A stretch of DNA of 64,000 nucleotides from Enterobacter cancerogenus (GTDB taxonomy: Bacteria; Pseudomonadota; Gammaproteobacteria; Enterobacterales; Enterobacteriaceae), in assembly GCA_000773965.1 (NCBI GenBank), contig JRUP01000014.1, forward strand, positions 1 through 64,000. Reading direction: 5' to 3'. Every line of letters begins with the position of its first letter. The stretch's first letter is position 1. The position numbers and the translations under genes were made by a program. Below, one piece after another: positions 38,693 to 48,225 of the stretch. Under the pieces are notes generated by a model. It saw nothing but the letters and a program-made list of their open reading frames with translations. It ran no database searches and had not been told where the DNA came from.

Positions 38693-40177
38693 TTACTTGG
38701 TGTTGTATTCAGCTTCAGCGGCGGCAAAGCGCGCCTGTGCTTCTTCTGATGGGCCTTTGCCGATCAGGCTAAACACCACAATCGCGATGCTGGCGAAGAT
38801 GAAGCCAGGAATGATTTCATACAGCTCGGTGTAACCGTACTGTTTCCACAGCAACACGGTCAGTGCACCAATTACCATACCGGCCAGCGCGCCGTTGCGT
38901 GTCATACGCTTCCAGCACACACCGAACAGAACAACCGGACCGAAGGCAGCACCAAAGCCCGCCCATGCATAGCTGACTAAGCCGAGCACACGGTTTTCCG
39001 GATTGGCCGCCAGCGCGATGGCGATCAACGCAATCAGCAGCACCATTAAACGCCCTACCCACACCAGCTCTTTCTGGCTGGCATTTTTACGCAGGAAGCC
39101 TTTGTAGAGGTCTTCTGTCAGGGCGCTTGAACACACCAGCAGCTGGCAGCTTAAGGTGGACATCACCGCTGCCAGAATCGCAGACAGCAGGATGCCAGCA
39201 ATCCACGGGTTAAACAGGATACGCGCCAGTTCAATGAACACGCGTTCGCCGTTCTGGCTTACGCCTGCCGCTTGTTCAGGGTGGTTCTGGAAGTAGGCGA
39301 TACCGAAGAAGCCCACCGCCACGGCCCCGGCCAGGCACAGGATCATCCAGGTCATGCCAATGCGACGTGCAGTGCGAATCGAGTGGTGAGAATCTGCCGC
39401 CATAAAGCGCGCCAGAATATGCGGTTGTCCAAAGTAGCCCAGGCCCCAGCCGAGCAAGGAAATAACGGCAACAAAGTTGAGCCCTTTCAGCATGTCGAGG
39501 TTTTCAAGACTTTTTGCTTCGATCACCGCCAGTGAATCGTCCAGGCCACCGACCGCGATAATCACAAACACCGGGGTGAGGATCAGCGCGAAGATCATCA
39601 GGCTGGCCTGCACGGTATCGGTCCAGCTCACCGCCAGGAATCCGCCCACCAGCGTATAAAGAATGGTGGCAGCAGCACCGGCCCACAGCGCAGTTTGGTA
39701 ATCCATACCGAAGGTGCTTTCAAACAGACGTGCACCCGCAACCACGCCTGATGCGCAATAAATGGTGAAGAAGATGAGAATAACTACAGCGGAGATAACA
39801 CGCAGCAACTTGCTTTTGTCTTCGAAACGGCTGGAGAAGAAGTCCGGCAGCGTTAAGGCATTATCGTGATGTTCGGTCTGCACGCGCAGGCGACCTGCCA
39901 CAATTTTCCAGTTAAGCCAGGCACCGATGGTCAGGCCAATGGCGATCCAGCTTTCTGAAATGCCGGAAAGGAAGATGGCGCCGGGTAAGCCCATCAGCAA
40001 CCAACCGCTCATATCTGATGCACCCGCTGACAGTGCGGTGACCACACTGCCTAAACTGCGTCCGCCCAGAATGTAGTCGTCAAAGTTTTTGGTCGAACGG
40101 TAGGCAATAAAGCCAATCAGCACCATTCCCAGGATATAAATTACAAAGGTCACCAACATCGGTGTACTCATACTCAT
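38693..40177 (-). CDS. putP: Sodium/proline symporter PutP
   Basis: 494 residues, about 13 membrane helices, of the solute:sodium symporter family. The start region MSMSTPMLVTFVIYILGM matches E. coli MAISTPMLVTF, fixing the ATG at 40177. The family signatures FDDYILGGRSLG, GASDMSGWLLMGLPGA (Na+ site near residue 55) and GLGYFGQPHILARFM (near residue 250) are complete. It imports proline with Na+. It is divergent from putA across a region rich in PutA sites. Confidence 0.96.
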   Translation of the reverse strand: MSMSTPMLVTFVIYILGMVLIGFIAYRSTKNFDDYILGGRSLGSVVTALSAGASDMSGWLLMGLPGAIFLSGISESWIAIGLTIGAWLNWKIVAGRLRVQTEHHDNALTLPDFFSSRFEDKSKLLRVISAVVILIFFTIYCASGVVAGARLFESTFGMDYQTALWAGAAATILYTLVGGFLAVSWTDTVQASLMIFALILTPVFVIIAVGGLDDSLAVIEAKSLENLDMLKGLNFVAVISLLGWGLGYFGQPHILARFMAADSHHSIRTARRIGMTWMILCLAGAVAVGFFGIAYFQNHPEQAAGVSQNGERVFIELARILFNPWIAGILLSAILAAVMSTLSCQLLVCSSALTEDLYKGFLRKNASQKELVWVGRLMVLLIALIAIALAANPENRVLGLVSYAWAGFGAAFGPVVLFGVCWKRMTRNGALAGMVIGALTVLLWKQYGYTELYEIIPGFIFASIAIVVFSLIGKGPSEEAQARFAAAEAEYNTK

Positions 40178-40381
40178 ACTCTCTCCACTTATTATTTAAT
40201 CCGTTAAGAGAAATCTTTTTCCTGAGCCACCGGAACGGGACGGCATCAGGGCTTTACCGCATCCAGAGAAAGCGATTTCTCTTAAGGCGCGGTATCCTGC
40301 CGCAAAGGGGCGGCGCGCACAATGCATTTAACACAGCTGTCACAATGGTTTCACCTGACTTCGCTGATTTAATGCCAATAG

Positions 40382-40562
40382 GTTGCACACGCTCACACTT
40401 TGAGTTGCACCTTGTTCAACATGAGAGTGCTCTCGTTGACGGGAGTTGCAACTTTGGCGAGCTTCTTGCAGCAAGTTTTGTGCCGTTTCTTCACATAACC
40501 GATTTTAAGTGTTGATAAACGTGCAACTCAGGTCACATTTAACATGGTTGCACAAAGTTGCA
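40382..40562. promoter_or_regulatory. Cluster of PutA operator sites between putP and putA
   Basis: GTTGCA, the sequence known to be bound by the PutA ribbon-helix-helix domain, occurs at 40382, 40404, 40445 (as GTTGCAAC), 40547 and 40557 (as GTTGCAAC), and inverted as TGCAAC at 40522. Six copies in 180 bp in a divergent promoter region indicate autorepression and control of putP. Confidence 0.85.
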
Positions 40563-40621
40563 ACATGAGTGATAGTGCAGCCCACGCTGATGTTGAATCA
40601 TATTTTGAGGACGAGGAAATC

Positions 40622-43600
40622 ATGGGAACGACCACCATGGGGGTGAAGTTGGATGAAGCCACCCGCGATCGCATTAAATTGGCGGCAGGTAAAATTGACC
40701 GCACGCCACACTGGCTGATCAAACAGGCGATTTTTAACTACCTTTCGCAGCTCGAAGCCGGTGAATCTTTGCCGGAAATTCCCCTGCAGCTCGCCGACGC
40801 CGCCAGTGAAGAAGGCACGGCAGACGAGTCATTCCAGCCCTTCCTCGACTTCGCTGAACATATTTTGCCACAGTCGGTCACGCGCTCTGCCATCACCGCT
40901 GCGTGGCGTCGTCCGGAAACGGATGCGGTGCCGATGCTGCTGGAGCAGGCGCGTCTCCCTGCCCCGCTGGCCGAGAAAACGCATCAGCTGGCTTATAGCC
41001 TGGCGGATAAGTTGCGTCACCAAAAAGGTGCAACCGGACGCGCCGGAATGGTGCAAAGCCTGTTACAAGAGTTCTCCCTCTCTTCGCAGGAAGGCGTGGC
41101 GCTGATGTGTCTGGCGGAAGCGCTGCTGCGTATTCCCGACAAACCAACTCGTGACGCGCTGATTCGCGACAAAATCAGCAATGGCAACTGGCAGTCGCAT
41201 CTGGGCCGCAGCCCGTCGATGTTCGTTAACGCCGCAACCTGGGGTCTGCTGTTTACCGGACGTCTGGTATCGACTCACAATGAAGCCAACTTGTCGCGCT
41301 CACTTAATCGCATTATTGGTAAGAGTGGAGAACCGCTGATCCGCAAAGGCGTGGATATGGCGATGCGCCTGATGGGCGAGCAGTTCGTCACCGGCGAAAC
41401 CATTGCGGAAGCACTGGCCAATGCGCGCAAACTGGAAGAGAAAGGCTTCCGCTACTCCTACGATATGCTGGGTGAAGCAGCGCTGACCGCCAGTGATGCC
41501 AAAGCTTATCTGGTGTCCTATCAGCAGGCGATCCATGCCATTGGTAAAGCTTCCAATGGCCGTGGCATCTATGAAGGTCCAGGCATCTCGATCAAACTGT
41601 CGGCCCTGCATCCTCGCTATAGCCGCGCGCAGTATGAACGCGTGATGGAAGAGCTATATCCGATCCTTAAATCCCTGACCTTACTGGCGCGCTCTTACGA
41701 CATTGGTATCAATATCGATGCGGAAGAAGCAGACCGTCTGGAACTGTCGCTCGATCTGCTGGAAAAACTGTGCTTCGAGCCGGAACTGGACGGCTGGAAC
41801 GGGATTGGCTTTGTGATTCAGGCATACCAGAAGCGCTGCCCGTTTGTGATCGACTCCCTGATCGATCTCGCCCAACGTAGCCGCCGTCGCCTGATGATCC
41901 GTCTGGTAAAAGGCGCGTATTGGGATAGCGAAATCAAACGTGCGCAGATTGAAGGGCTGGAAGGTTATCCGGTTTATACCCGCAAGGTGTACACCGACAT
42001 CTCTTACCTGGCTTGCGCCCGCAAACTGCTGGCGGTACCGAATCTGATCTATCCGCAATTTGCTACTCATAACGCTCACACGCTGGCAGCGATCTATCAG
42101 CTGGCAGGCAATAACTACTATCCGGGTCAGTACGAGTTCCAGTGCCTGCACGGCATGGGTGAACCGCTGTATGAGCAGGTGGTCGGCAAAGTGGCAGACG
42201 GCAAACTGAATCGTCCGTGCCGTATCTACGCACCGGTCGGCACCCATGAAACCCTGCTCGCCTATCTGGTACGTCGCTTACTGGAAAACGGGGCCAACAC
42301 CTCGTTTGTTAACCGCATCGCGGATAATACCCTGCCGCTGGATGAGCTGGTTGCCGATCCGGTTTCTGCGGTGGAGAAGATGGCGCTGACCGAAGGCGCA
42401 GTCGGTTTACCGCATCCGAAAATCCCGCTGCCGCGCGATCTGTATGGTGAGAAGCGCGCCAACTCAGCCGGTCTGGATTTGGCTAACGAACATCGTCTGG
42501 CATCACTCTCAAGCGCCCTGCTCAATAGCGCCAGCCAGCCATGGATTGCCCAGCCGCTGGTCGAAGGTGAGTTGGGTGACGGCGTGAGCCGTCCGGTACT
42601 CAACCCGTCTGCGCCAGCCGATGTGGTGGGCAGCGTGCGCGATGCCAGCGAAGCAGAAGTCTCGGAAGCGCTGGATGCCGCAGTGAATGCCGGTCCAATC
42701 TGGTTTGCCACCCCGCCACAAGAACGTGCAGCCATTTTGGAGCGCGCCGCCGAAGCGATGGAAGGCCAGATGCAGCAGCTGATTGGCCTGCTGGTGCGTG
42801 AAGCAGGTAAGACCTACAACAACGCCATTGCCGAGGTGCGTGAAGCGGTTGATTTCCTCTATTACTACGCCGGTATGGTGCGTGATGATTTCGATAACGA
42901 AACCCATCGTCCGCTCGGCCCGGTGGTGTGCATCAGCCCGTGGAACTTCCCGCTGGCGATCTTCACCGGTCAGATTGCTGCAGCACTGGCAGCCGGTAAC
43001 AGCGTACTGGCGAAACCCGCTGAGCAGACGCCGCTGATTGCCGCGCAGGCGGTACAAATCATGCTGGATGCGGGCGTGCCGTCAGGCGTGCTGCAACTGT
43101 TGCCGGGCCAGGGCGAGACTGTCGGTGCACAGTTAACGGGTGACGAGCGAGTACGTGGTGTGATGTTCACCGGTTCCACCGCCGTCGCGACGCTGCTGCA
43201 ACGCAATCTGGCGGGTCGTCTCGATCCGCAAGGCCGCCCAACGCCGCTGATTGCTGAAACCGGCGGCATGAACGCCATGATCGTGGATTCTTCGGCGCTG
43301 ACTGAGCAGGTGGTGGTCGATATCGTTGCCTCCGCCTTTGACAGCGCCGGACAGCGTTGCTCGGCGCTGCGTCTGCTGTGCGTACAAGATGATGTCGCCG
43401 ATCACACCCTGAAAATGCTGCGTGGCGCGATGGCCGAATGCCGCATGGGCAATCCGGAACGTCTGTCGACCGATATCGGACCGGTGATCGATGCCGAAGC
43501 CAAAGGCAACATCGAGCGCCACATCCAGGCGATGCGCAATAAAGGTTTCACCGTGTATCAGGCGGCGCAGGACAATCCGCAAGACAGCAAAGAGTGGACC

Positions 43601-44566
43601 AGCGGCACCTTTATCAAGCCAACCCTGATCGAGCTGGGTCAGGTGAGCGATCTGGATAAAGAAGTGTTTGGCCCAGTGCTGCACGTGGTGCGTTATGCGC
43701 GTAACAGCCTGCCACAGCTGATCGATCAGATTAACGCCTCTGGTTACGGTCTGACACTGGGTGTGCATACGCGTATTGATGAAACTATCGCGCAAGTCAC
43801 GGCAGGCGCGAAGGTCGGTAACCTGTATGTGAACCGCAATATGGTCGGCGCGGTCGTCGGCGTGCAGCCCTTTGGTGGAGAAGGTTTATCCGGCACCGGT
43901 CCAAAAGCCGGAGGTCCTTTGTATCTCTATCGCCTGCTGGCAAACCGCCCAGACAGTGCACTGCGTAAGACCTTCGATCGTCAGGATGCCGAGCGTCCAG
44001 TCGACAGTTCCGTACGTGCTGAGCTGATGATCGCGCACCAGGCATTGCAGAGCTGGGCGCAGGATAAACCTGAACTGCTGGCGCTCTGTCAGCGTTATGA
44101 CGAGCTGGCGCAGGCGGGTACGGTGCGACTGCTGCCAGGCCCAACGGGTGAACGTAACACCTTCACGCTTCTGCCGCGCGATCACGTCCTTTGTATTGCG
44201 GATAACGAGCAGGATGCGCTGACGCAACTGGCGGCTGTGACCAGCGTGGGCAGCCAGGCGCTGTGGCAGGATGATGAGTTGCATCGCGCGCTGCGCAAAT
44301 CACTGCCTGCCGCCGTACAAAAACACGTGGTGCTGGTGAAAGATGTGCTGGCAGCAGAGTTTGATGCGGTGATCTATCACGGTGACGCGGATCAATTGCG
44401 CGTGCTGTGCGAGCAGGTTGCCGCGCGGGACGGTGCGATTGTTTCGGTACAGGGCTTCGCGCGTGGCGAAACCAATCTGCTGCTGGAACGTCTGTTAATA
44501 GAGCGCTCACTGAGCGTGAATACCGCCGCAGCGGGTGGTAACGCCAGTTTGATGACGATTGGTTAA
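40622..44566 (+). CDS. putA: Trifunctional proline utilisation protein PutA
   Basis: 1314 residues from the ATG at 40622 (GAGGA 4-5 nt upstream), giving MGTTTMGVKLDEATRDRI as in E. coli; an in-frame extension to 40544 crosses operator sites and is rejected. Domains in order: ribbon-helix-helix DNA-binding (about 1-47), proline dehydrogenase barrel with FAD (about 260-570, including YEGPGISIKLSALHPRY and RLVKGAYWDSEIKRAQ), and delta-1-pyrroline-5-carboxylate dehydrogenase (about 650-1110, with SPWNFPLAIFTGQIAAAL and catalytic Cys in AGQRCSALRLL). It converts proline to glutamate at the membrane and represses put genes when proline is scarce. Confidence 0.97.
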   Translation: MGTTTMGVKLDEATRDRIKLAAGKIDRTPHWLIKQAIFNYLSQLEAGESLPEIPLQLADAASEEGTADESFQPFLDFAEHILPQSVTRSAITAAWRRPETDAVPMLLEQARLPAPLAEKTHQLAYSLADKLRHQKGATGRAGMVQSLLQEFSLSSQEGVALMCLAEALLRIPDKPTRDALIRDKISNGNWQSHLGRSPSMFVNAATWGLLFTGRLVSTHNEANLSRSLNRIIGKSGEPLIRKGVDMAMRLMGEQFVTGETIAEALANARKLEEKGFRYSYDMLGEAALTASDAKAYLVSYQQAIHAIGKASNGRGIYEGPGISIKLSALHPRYSRAQYERVMEELYPILKSLTLLARSYDIGINIDAEEADRLELSLDLLEKLCFEPELDGWNGIGFVIQAYQKRCPFVIDSLIDLAQRSRRRLMIRLVKGAYWDSEIKRAQIEGLEGYPVYTRKVYTDISYLACARKLLAVPNLIYPQFATHNAHTLAAIYQLAGNNYYPGQYEFQCLHGMGEPLYEQVVGKVADGKLNRPCRIYAPVGTHETLLAYLVRRLLENGANTSFVNRIADNTLPLDELVADPVSAVEKMALTEGAVGLPHPKIPLPRDLYGEKRANSAGLDLANEHRLASLSSALLNSASQPWIAQPLVEGELGDGVSRPVLNPSAPADVVGSVRDASEAEVSEALDAAVNAGPIWFATPPQERAAILERAAEAMEGQMQQLIGLLVREAGKTYNNAIAEVREAVDFLYYYAGMVRDDFDNETHRPLGPVVCISPWNFPLAIFTGQIAAALAAGNSVLAKPAEQTPLIAAQAVQIMLDAGVPSGVLQLLPGQGETVGAQLTGDERVRGVMFTGSTAVATLLQRNLAGRLDPQGRPTPLIAETGGMNAMIVDSSALTEQVVVDIVASAFDSAGQRCSALRLLCVQDDVADHTLKMLRGAMAECRMGNPERLSTDIGPVIDAEAKGNIERHIQAMRNKGFTVYQAAQDNPQDSKEWTSGTFIKPTLIELGQVSDLDKEVFGPVLHVVRYARNSLPQLIDQINASGYGLTLGVHTRIDETIAQVTAGAKVGNLYVNRNMVGAVVGVQPFGGEGLSGTGPKAGGPLYLYRLLANRPDSALRKTFDRQDAERPVDSSVRAELMIAHQALQSWAQDKPELLALCQRYDELAQAGTVRLLPGPTGERNTFTLLPRDHVLCIADNEQDALTQLAAVTSVGSQALWQDDELHRALRKSLPAAVQKHVVLVKDVLAAEFDAVIYHGDADQLRVLCEQVAARDGAIVSVQGFARGETNLLLERLLIERSLSVNTAAAGGNASLMTIG

Positions 44567-44574
44567 AAAAATAA

Positions 44575-44595
44575 GGGCCCACAAGGGCCCTTTTT
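44575..44595 (+). terminator. Terminator of putA
   Basis: GGGCCC-ACAA-GGGCCC followed by T5, just after the putA stop. Confidence 0.85.
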
Positions 44596-44655
44596 CATGG
44601 CGCGCCGCGACGAATTTACCCATGGGTTGCGACGTTGTTTTCTGGCGCTTTGTAT

Positions 44656-45738
44656 TTACGCCGCAGACTTGTTGCGCTTCATGCCAATCAAGGTCGGGAA
44701 GACAAACAGCGACTGCCCCAACCCGCGATTGGTGACAGACCACACCGCCACCGACAGCAGCGAGCAAATCCCCACAATCGCCACCGGATAGAAACACGCC
44801 CACAACACGGAGAACCAGGCATAGTCAAACAGGTGATGGCGCTGAGCGAACAGAATCGCTGACATGCCAAAATACTCAATGAAAATACGATGGATCACGT
44901 AGATTTGCAGGGTGTTACGGCCAATCCAGTTAAAGTACGTCATCTTAAAGTGCGCGTTAAGCCAGCGGCAAGCCGCCACGCTCGCCAGCACCGCGATGAT
45001 GCACAGGAACAGGCTCTTATCCAGACCGAAGATAATGTGAATCCCTGATACCGCCGCCAGCAGTGCCCATGGCACGAGATTTTCACGACGCCATTCGCTC
45101 ATACGCAGCATCAGCGGGCTCCAGAACGCGCCAAGCAGGAAGAACAGGAAGTACTGCGCCACGCTTTGCGGTCCCCAGTATGGAATGATCTTCTCCACCG
45201 CCAGATAGTTAAGCGCAACCGCGACCACCAGCAACGCCACTTTCTGTTTGTGGAAGATCTTCGCACACAGGAAATACAGTGCCAGTCCGTACAGATACCA
45301 CGAGGTGCTCATCGCCATAAACGTCAGCTTCAGGAACTCAAACAGTGAACCCGCATAGGCGGCATTCAGATTGTGTGAGATACGCTGGCCGGTAATCTCT
45401 GTCGAGATACCCACAATCGACCACCACTGAATAAAGCCCCATAAAATATAGAGATAGAACAGGTTGGTAATGCGACTGGTAAATACCTGCTTCCACGGAC
45501 GATTAAGAATTCCGTTGGTTGCCAGCAAGCCCGAAACAAAGAAAAAGGCTGGCATACGCAGCGGAGATAAAACAGTATTAAACTGCACCCATATTTCTGC
45601 CGGTATCCAACCCGCCGTCAATAATTTCACCGTTCCTTCAAATCCGGGTAATACGGTGTGGTACAACACCACCAGCAATATGCAGGCCCCTTTCAGGGTA
45701 TTGACCCATGCAATATCTTCTTTCCTGGCGTTATTCAT
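44656..45738 (-). CDS. Membrane acyltransferase family 3 protein, copy A
   Basis: 360 residues from the ATG at 45738 (GGGAG 8 nt upstream). It has about ten membrane helices and opens VNTLKGACILLVVLYHTVLP; the His of YHT is the invariant His of acyltransferase family 3, and LRMPAFFFVSGLL follows. Such enzymes acylate sugars of exopolysaccharides, O-antigens or periplasmic glucans; the acceptor here is unknown. The second copy downstream shares motif order and length, so this is a tandem paralogue pair. The start at 45795 is rejected. Confidence 0.85.
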   Translation of the reverse strand: MNNARKEDIAWVNTLKGACILLVVLYHTVLPGFEGTVKLLTAGWIPAEIWVQFNTVLSPLRMPAFFFVSGLLATNGILNRPWKQVFTSRITNLFYLYILWGFIQWWSIVGISTEITGQRISHNLNAAYAGSLFEFLKLTFMAMSTSWYLYGLALYFLCAKIFHKQKVALLVVAVALNYLAVEKIIPYWGPQSVAQYFLFFLLGAFWSPLMLRMSEWRRENLVPWALLAAVSGIHIIFGLDKSLFLCIIAVLASVAACRWLNAHFKMTYFNWIGRNTLQIYVIHRIFIEYFGMSAILFAQRHHLFDYAWFSVLWACFYPVAIVGICSLLSVAVWSVTNRGLGQSLFVFPTLIGMKRNKSAA

Positions 45739-46122
45739 ATGATTAACTCCCGCTGCTGTGTAGGTCTTTAAGGAGAAGTATGAGGAAATAAACAATGATG
45801 CATTTCTGGTTATTCAACGATTATTAAACAAGCTGGCGGGGGATGACTCTAGCGAAAGTCCTAAAAGTTTTTTACTGGCCCTGATATAACAATACTTTAC
45901 AGTTCCAGACATTAATCAAATGCTAAGCAGGCTAACAATATCTTCCCAAATTAGAGTCACTAAGGGTATGACGAGGGAAATAAGGTTAGCAATTAACACA
46001 GGGAAATTAAGAGCAATCCACCACAAACAAACCAAATTAAAATCAAATTTTATTCGGACAATTATGAAATGTGGCAGATGGATAAACGCGGATATTAATA
46101 TTGTGCTAAGAGAAAATAATTA
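45739..46122. other. AT-rich gap between the two acyltransferase genes
   Basis: About 380 bases with no convincing gene; very AT-rich between about 45900 and 46120. It contains the upstream region of copy A and the terminator of copy B. Sequence composition differs from both flanking genes. Confidence 0.5.
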
Positions 46123-46145
46123 GGGCCAGCGAACTGGCCCTTTTT
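46123..46145. terminator. Terminator between the acyltransferase genes
   Basis: GGGCCAG-CGAA-CTGGCCC followed by T5 on the plus strand; on the minus strand, downstream of copy B, it is followed by an A/T-rich run. Confidence 0.75.
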
Positions 46146-46147
46146 GA

Positions 46148-47236
46148 TTATTGCAGCGGTGCCGCTTTTGTCTCTGGCACTGGTTTTCTCAACAGTCGCG
46201 GATAGATGAATAATATTCTGCCTGGGCCGCGATTCAGCAGTGACCACACCGCCAGTGAGATCGTCACGCAGAGCGCCACGCCCGTCATCGGCATCAGCAG
46301 CGCCCATGCCCAACTGAAGGCCGCATGATCAAACCAGCCGTAATGCAGCGCCAGGGCAATCGCGCTCAGTCCCAGCAACTCTATGAAGATGCGGTGCAGT
46401 ACGTAAATCTGCAGCGTGTTACGGCCAATCCAGTTCAGCCACGCCATGTTCAGGCGCTCATTGAGGAAACGGCACACGACGATACCAAACACGATGGTCA
46501 GCAGGCTGTAGAACGGGTTTTTATAGATGCCCCCCACATGATGTACCACGCCAATCACCGCGATGCCTGCCAGCAGCAGCCAGTGTTGGCGCTTAAGCTG
46601 GCTAATCTCAATCAAAGACTGGCTGAAGAATACGCCGAGCAGGAAGTAGAGATAGTTTTGCGCCACGCTGGCCGGCCCCCAACCAGGGATCAGGCTAAAC
46701 TGCGCAGCGTAGGTCGCGACAATCGCCAGTGCCATCAGCGCCATTTTCTGGCGGTGGAACAGTTTGGTGAACAGGAAGAAGCCCGCCAGCGCGTACAGAT
46801 ACCAGAGGCTGGTCATGGAAGTCAGCAGCAGTTTAAGGAACTCAAACGGCGTGTCGGCATAGGCAGCGTTTTTGGTGCTGGACAGCCGCTCACCGAGGTG
46901 CGTGGAGATATAGTGAATGCTCAGCCACTGAATCACCCCCCACAGCAAATAGAGATACACGATATTGCTGAACTTCTTGGTAAACACCTCTTTCCAGCTC
47001 TTTTTAACGATCGAACTGGCCGCCAGCAGGCCTGAGACAAAGAAAAAAGCGGGCATACGCAGCGGTGAAAGATAGGTATTGAAGGTCACCCACCAGTGCG
47101 CAGGTACCATGCCGGCCGTGAGGTGATGCAGTGAGGGAGCGAAAGTGGTGATAATCGAGTGGTGCAACACCACCAGCAAGATGCAGGCACCTTTTAACGT
47201 GTTGATCCAGAGGACTTCATTTCTGGCATGTGTCAT
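46148..47236 (-). CDS. Membrane acyltransferase family 3 protein, copy B
   Basis: 362 residues with about ten membrane helices. It opens VLWINTLKGACILLVVLHHS and keeps LRMPAFFFVSGLLAAS, WYLYALAGFFLFTKLFHRQK and NWIGRNTLQIYVLHRIFIE. The last block is almost identical in copy A (IGRNTLQIYVIHRIFIE). The two copies are roughly half identical by eye, so they arose by duplication and have since diverged. Each has its own upstream region. The acyl acceptor is unknown; surface polysaccharide is the most likely. Confidence 0.85.
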   Translation of the reverse strand: MTHARNEVLWINTLKGACILLVVLHHSIITTFAPSLHHLTAGMVPAHWWVTFNTYLSPLRMPAFFFVSGLLAASSIVKKSWKEVFTKKFSNIVYLYLLWGVIQWLSIHYISTHLGERLSSTKNAAYADTPFEFLKLLLTSMTSLWYLYALAGFFLFTKLFHRQKMALMALAIVATYAAQFSLIPGWGPASVAQNYLYFLLGVFFSQSLIEISQLKRQHWLLLAGIAVIGVVHHVGGIYKNPFYSLLTIVFGIVVCRFLNERLNMAWLNWIGRNTLQIYVLHRIFIELLGLSAIALALHYGWFDHAAFSWAWALLMPMTGVALCVTISLAVWSLLNRGPGRILFIYPRLLRKPVPETKAAPLQ

Positions 47237-47431
47237 TTTATGATCCTGATTGCGCCATGAATTTGTAAAGAATTATTTATATTTACAAAGATGTCTCAAT
47301 CGGGGGCGTCTTAAAAATCCTTCTGCACCTTGCCAGCAAAATTTTATAAGCAATAAAATATTATTTTTCAGTTGGTTAATTGAAAGTTCTTTGACAATTT
47401 TCAGAGGAAACTGAGAGAAGGGATTCAGATG

Positions 47432-47467
47432 GGAAAAGAGAAAGCGCCGTCAGAACCAGACGACGCT
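47432..47467 (-). terminator. Terminator of the cystine operon
   Basis: On the minus strand AGCG-t-CGTC and GACG-g-CGCT form a stem with a 7-nt loop, followed by TTCTCTTTT, next to the tcyN stop. Confidence 0.7.
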
Positions 47468-47472
47468 TGAGA

Positions 47473-48225
47473 CTATTGGTTAAGAAACTTGTCAAGAAAT
47501 TGGCGGGTGCGTGCCTGCTGCGGATGGCTGAACAGCTCTTTCGCTGCGCCCTGCTCCACGATACGGCCCTGATCCATAAAGATCGCCCGATCGGCCACGT
47601 CACGCGCAAAACTCATCTCATGCGTCACGATCACCATGGTGCGTTTCTCCTGCGCCAGCGCGCGGATGGTATTCAGCACTTCACCCACCAGCTCAGGATC
47701 CAGCGCCGAAGTCGGCTCATCGAACAGAATCACTTCCGGTCGCATCGCCAGCGCTCGCGCAATGGCGACACGCTGCTGCTGTCCACCGGACAGACGACGC
47801 GGGAAGCTCTCCTCTTTGCCGTGCAGACCGACCTTCTCCAGCAAGCTGCGGGCTCGCGCCACGGCTTCTGCTTTCGGTTCACCCTTCACGATCACCGGCC
47901 CTTCAATGATGTTCTCCAGCACTGAACGATGCGGGAACAGATTGAAGTTCTGGAACACGAAACCCACCTGCTGACGCAAACGGCGAACCTGCTCTTTCTG
48001 CTTGTTGAGCCCAATACTGGCATCAATGGTGATATTACCCACCGTGACGCGGCCGCTATCGGGCACTTCCAGCAGATTGATACTGCGCAGCAAGGTGGTT
48101 TTCCCCGAACCGCTTGGCCCGATAATCGCCACCACTTCACCCGGTGCCACATCCAGATCGATGCCGTGCAACACGGTCTGGCCGTGGAACTGCTTGACCA
48201 GCTGGCGTACTTCAATCGCACTCAT
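47473..48225 (-). CDS. tcyN: Cystine ABC transporter ATP-binding protein TcyN
   Basis: 250 residues. Walker A IIGPSGSGKTTLLRS (near residue 35), Q-loop, signature LSGGQQQRVAIARALAM, and Walker B VILFDEPTSALDPEL identify an amino-acid-type ABC ATPase. The order with tcyL and tcyJ matches the E. coli YecC/YecS/FliY cystine and diaminopimelate importer. It overlaps tcyL by 4 nt and is the last gene of the series. Confidence 0.93.
   Translation of the reverse strand: MSAIEVRQLVKQFHGQTVLHGIDLDVAPGEVVAIIGPSGSGKTTLLRSINLLEVPDSGRVTVGNITIDASIGLNKQKEQVRRLRQQVGFVFQNFNLFPHRSVLENIIEGPVIVKGEPKAEAVARARSLLEKVGLHGKEESFPRRLSGGQQQRVAIARALAMRPEVILFDEPTSALDPELVGEVLNTIRALAQEKRTMVIVTHEMSFARDVADRAIFMDQGRIVEQGAAKELFSHPQQARTRQFLDKFLNQ

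Noticed and set aside
40544..40621. Longer PutA start at 40544
   Set aside because: The extension crosses PutA operator hexamers and the E. coli N-terminus begins MGTTTMGVKL.
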